Shown here one piece after another: positions 62,185 to 64,000 of a stretch of DNA of 64,000 nucleotides. This DNA is from Streptomyces mangrovi. Its GTDB lineage: Bacteria > Actinomycetota > Actinomycetes > Streptomycetales > Streptomycetaceae. Each line of letters opens with the position of its first letter. The first letter of the stretch is position 1. The translations under genes were made by a program, and so were the position numbers. The DNA lies in NCBI RefSeq assembly GCF_900114215.1, contig NZ_FOSG01000013.1, forward strand, positions 1-64,000, in the 5' to 3' direction. Below the pieces are notes generated by a model. The model worked only from the letters and a program-made list of their open reading frames with translations, was not told the DNA's origin and ran no database searches.

Positions 62185-64000
62185 ATGCCGAACCTCCCGC
62201 CGCCCGCCTACTGCCCCGGCTGTTCCCTGCCGCTCGCTCCCGGTGCTCCGGGGGCCGTCTGCCCACGGTGCGCGCTGCCGCTCACCGGTCCGGTGCCGCA
62301 GCGGGTGCTGGAGATCGACGCGGAGCTGTGGCGGCTGGAGGCCCGGCGCACCGGACTGCTCGCCACGCGCCAGGAGTTGCTGGCCGGGCTGCGCGCTTCC
62401 GGTTCCGGGAGCGGTGGCCGGGCGGATGCCGCTTCGGTCGGCTCGTCCACCCCGATCGCCCCGGCCGCACCGCCGGCCGCACCGCCGGCCGCGCGGAACG
62501 TGCTGCTGGCCCTCGGCGGGGCGCTGCTGGCGGTCGCGGTGACCGCCTTCACGCTGGTGAGCTGGGGCACGCTGGGTATCGGGGGGCGCTCCGCGGTACT
62601 GGGCGCGCTGACGCTGCTGGCGCTCGGCGTGCCCGCACCACTGCTCCGCCGCAAACTGACCGCGACGGCCGAGGCGGTGGCGTCGCTGGGGCTGGTCCTA
62701 CTGCTGCTCGACGCCTACGCACTGCACCGGGTGGCGCTGCCGGAGGCCGGCGGCGCCGGCTACGCGGCGGTGGCGGCGGCGGTGACCGCCGCGCTCTGGG
62801 CGGGCTACGGGGCGGCGCTGCCGCGGCTGCGCGGCCCGCTGCCCGTCGCCCTGTGCCTGGCCCAACTCCCGCTGCCACTGTGGGTTTTGAGCGCGGACGG
62901 CGGCCCGTACGCGCTCTCCTGGGCGCTGCTGGCCACGGCGGCCGGTGACACGGCGGTGGCGCTGTGGTGTGCCGGGCGGCGCGCCGGGCGCGGACGGCGG
63001 GCGCCGGCGGTGACGGCACTCGTCGCGGGCTGTGCGCTGGGGGCTCCGGGGCTGCTGACCTCCGCCGTACTGGCCCTGAGGGCCGCGGGTTGGGCCGAGT
63101 CGGCGCACGCCGCGGCGCTGCTCGCGGCGGCCGCGGCGGTGCTGCTGTACGCGGCCCGCCGTCTCGCCCGCGGCGCCGCCCGCGCGGACGCGGCGGCCCC
63201 CGCGGCGGTGGCACCGGCCGCCGTGGTGCCGGCGGCGGTGGCGGGGCTGGCCGTGCTGGTGGCGGGCGGCGGCGCACTGTGGAGGGTGGGGGCGCTACCG
63301 GAGCCGGGGTGGCCGGTGCTGGGCTTCCTGCTGTGCGCGCTGGCGCTGGGGGCGGCCCCGGTGGGGGAACGGTCCGTGGCGGCGGGGCTGCGGCTGGCGG
63401 CCGCAGCGGTGTGCGCCGGCGCGGCGCTGTGGGCGCTGCCCGCCGTGGCACGGCTGGTGCTGGGGCCGTTGGGCTGGGTGTTCAGGGTGTGGGACGGTGC
63501 GCCGCGGGGCGCCCGGGCCGCGGTCGCTCCGGGGCTGGGCTGGCCGTACGGGATGGCGCTGCCGGTGGTGCTGGGCACGCTGGCGGTGGCGGCGGCCGCG
63601 GTGGGCCGGGGCCTGGGGGCGGGGGCGCGGATGCCGCGGGAGTGGCGCGTACGGGCTTGTGGGGGCGCGCTGGCGGTGGCGGGCGCGGCGGCGGCCGTGC
63701 TGCCGGTGGTGCTGGACCTGCCCTACCGGGTGGCCGTGGTGCTGCTGGTGGCACTGGTGGTGCTGCTGCTGGCGGTCCCGGTGAGCCCGCCCCTGGCGGG
63801 TACGGCCGGGGCGGCTCCTGTGACCGCGCTGGTGGCGGCGGTGGCGGCGGCCGTGGCGGTGAGTGGCTGGTCCCTGGCCGAACCGGCGATGACGGTGGCC
63901 GTCCTGGGCGCGCTGGCCGCCGCCTTCGCCGGTGCCGCGGTGGTCGCGCGTGCCGACGCGGCGGTGGGTCCGGTGGCGGCCGTGGCGGCGGTGGTGTGGT
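62185..64000 (+). CDS. Large zinc-ribbon polytopic membrane protein (partial, C-terminus off right edge)
   Basis: Open from ATG 62185 to the window end (605 codons) with no stop. Residues 9-29 hold a zinc ribbon (C10-C13, C26-C29: YCPGC and VCPRC), then a helix [24 protein letters not shown], a Pro/Ala linker and at least a dozen hydrophobic segments rich in Ala, Leu and Val, starting near [18 protein letters not shown]. No transport motif was recognised. Divergent from tRNA-Val; the 226-base gap has no gene. Composition suggests a conserved streptomycete integral membrane protein. Function unknown. Confidence 0.85.
   Translation, partial: MPNLPPPAYCPGCSLPLAPGAPGAVCPRCALPLTGPVPQRVLEIDAELWRLEARRTGLLATRQELLAGLRASGSGSGGRADAASVGSSTPIAPAAPPAAPPAARNVLLALGGALLAVAVTAFTLVSWGTLGIGGRSAVLGALTLLALGVPAPLLRRKLTATAEAVASLGLVLLLLDAYALHRVALPEAGGAGYAAVAAAVTAALWAGYGAALPRLRGPLPVALCLAQLPLPLWVLSADGGPYALSWALLATAAGDTAVALWCAGRRAGRGRRAPAVTALVAGCALGAPGLLTSAVLALRAAGWAESAHAAALLAAAAAVLLYAARRLARGAARADAAAPAAVAPAAVVPAAVAGLAVLVAGGGALWRVGALPEPGWPVLGFLLCALALGAAPVGERSVAAGLRLAAAAVCAGAALWALPAVARLVLGPLGWVFRVWDGAPRGARAAVAPGLGWPYGMALPVVLGTLAVAAAAVGRGLGAGARMPREWRVRACGGALAVAGAAAAVLPVVLDLPYRVAVVLLVALVVLLLAVPVSPPLAGTAGAAPVTALVAAVAAAVAVSGWSLAEPAMTVAVLGALAAAFAGAAVVARADAAVGPVAAVAAVVW

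Noticed and set aside
60819-62186. N-terminal extension of thrS to 62186
   Set aside because: The extension would overlap tRNA-Val and the exonuclease and is Arg/Pro-rich without motifs; GTG 60818 gives the family N-terminus and length.

Overview
The window is chromosomal DNA of a high-GC actinobacterium, almost certainly a Streptomyces or close relative. The GC content is very high, GTG and TTG starts are common, and genes are packed into operons with 1-, 4- or 8-base overlaps. Streptomycete markers are present: BldD, the actinobacterial integration host factor (sIHF/MihF), a bifunctional Rel, and a phosphatidylinositol mannoside pathway. No prophage, integrase, transposase, CRISPR array or secondary-metabolite cluster was seen. 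This is housekeeping core; the interest lies in regulatory sites and in a few conserved but functionally open proteins.

Layout. 1-4 kb (minus strand): metK (cut by the left edge), coaBC, rpoZ, gmk and mihF. 4.3-14.7 kb: the pyrimidine locus pyrR-pyrB-pyrC-(membrane protein)-carA-carB, then a hairpin, then pyrD-pyrF, all minus strand. A candidate PyrR-binding RNA loop lies against the pyrR ribosome binding site. 14.9 kb: bldD diverges from pyrR; a perfect BldD box overlaps its -10. 15.6-28.7 kb (minus strand): rpsD-DUF948-small protein-alaS-ruvX-mltG-aroE-aroC-aroK-aroB-aroQ-ATPase-M24 protein-efp-nusB, covering translation, the shikimate pathway and cell-wall glycan processing. 30 kb: an iron-box-like operator sits between rpsD and a DUF2470 (heme-iron-type) gene. 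31-37.8 kb: rarA, a VKOR protein, hisS, a metallo-beta-lactamase-fold hydrolase, a cyclophilin and a DUF349 protein.

37.8-48.3 kb (minus strand): yebC, ruvC-ruvA, ruvB, yajC-secD-secF-apt and rel, with a seven-base tandem array upstream of rel. 48.4-53.8 kb (minus strand): pgsA-acyltransferase-pimA (phosphatidylinositol mannosides), a LemA-like membrane protein, and pdxS-pdxT (vitamin B6). 54-58 kb (plus strand): an EF-G-like GTPase and a large membrane protein of unknown role. 58-64 kb: a HIT-domain enzyme, thrS, a DEDD exonuclease, tRNA-Val(CAC) and the first 605 codons of a large zinc-ribbon polytopic membrane protein that runs off the right edge.

The genes serve nucleotide supply (pyr, car, apt, gmk), aromatic precursors (aro), protein synthesis (alaS, hisS, thrS, efp, rpsD, tRNA-Val), Sec export, Holliday-junction processing, and global control by (p)ppGpp, cyclic di-GMP via BldD, and nucleoid-binding sIHF. 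Most intergenic gaps hold strong inverted repeats typical of streptomycete terminators.
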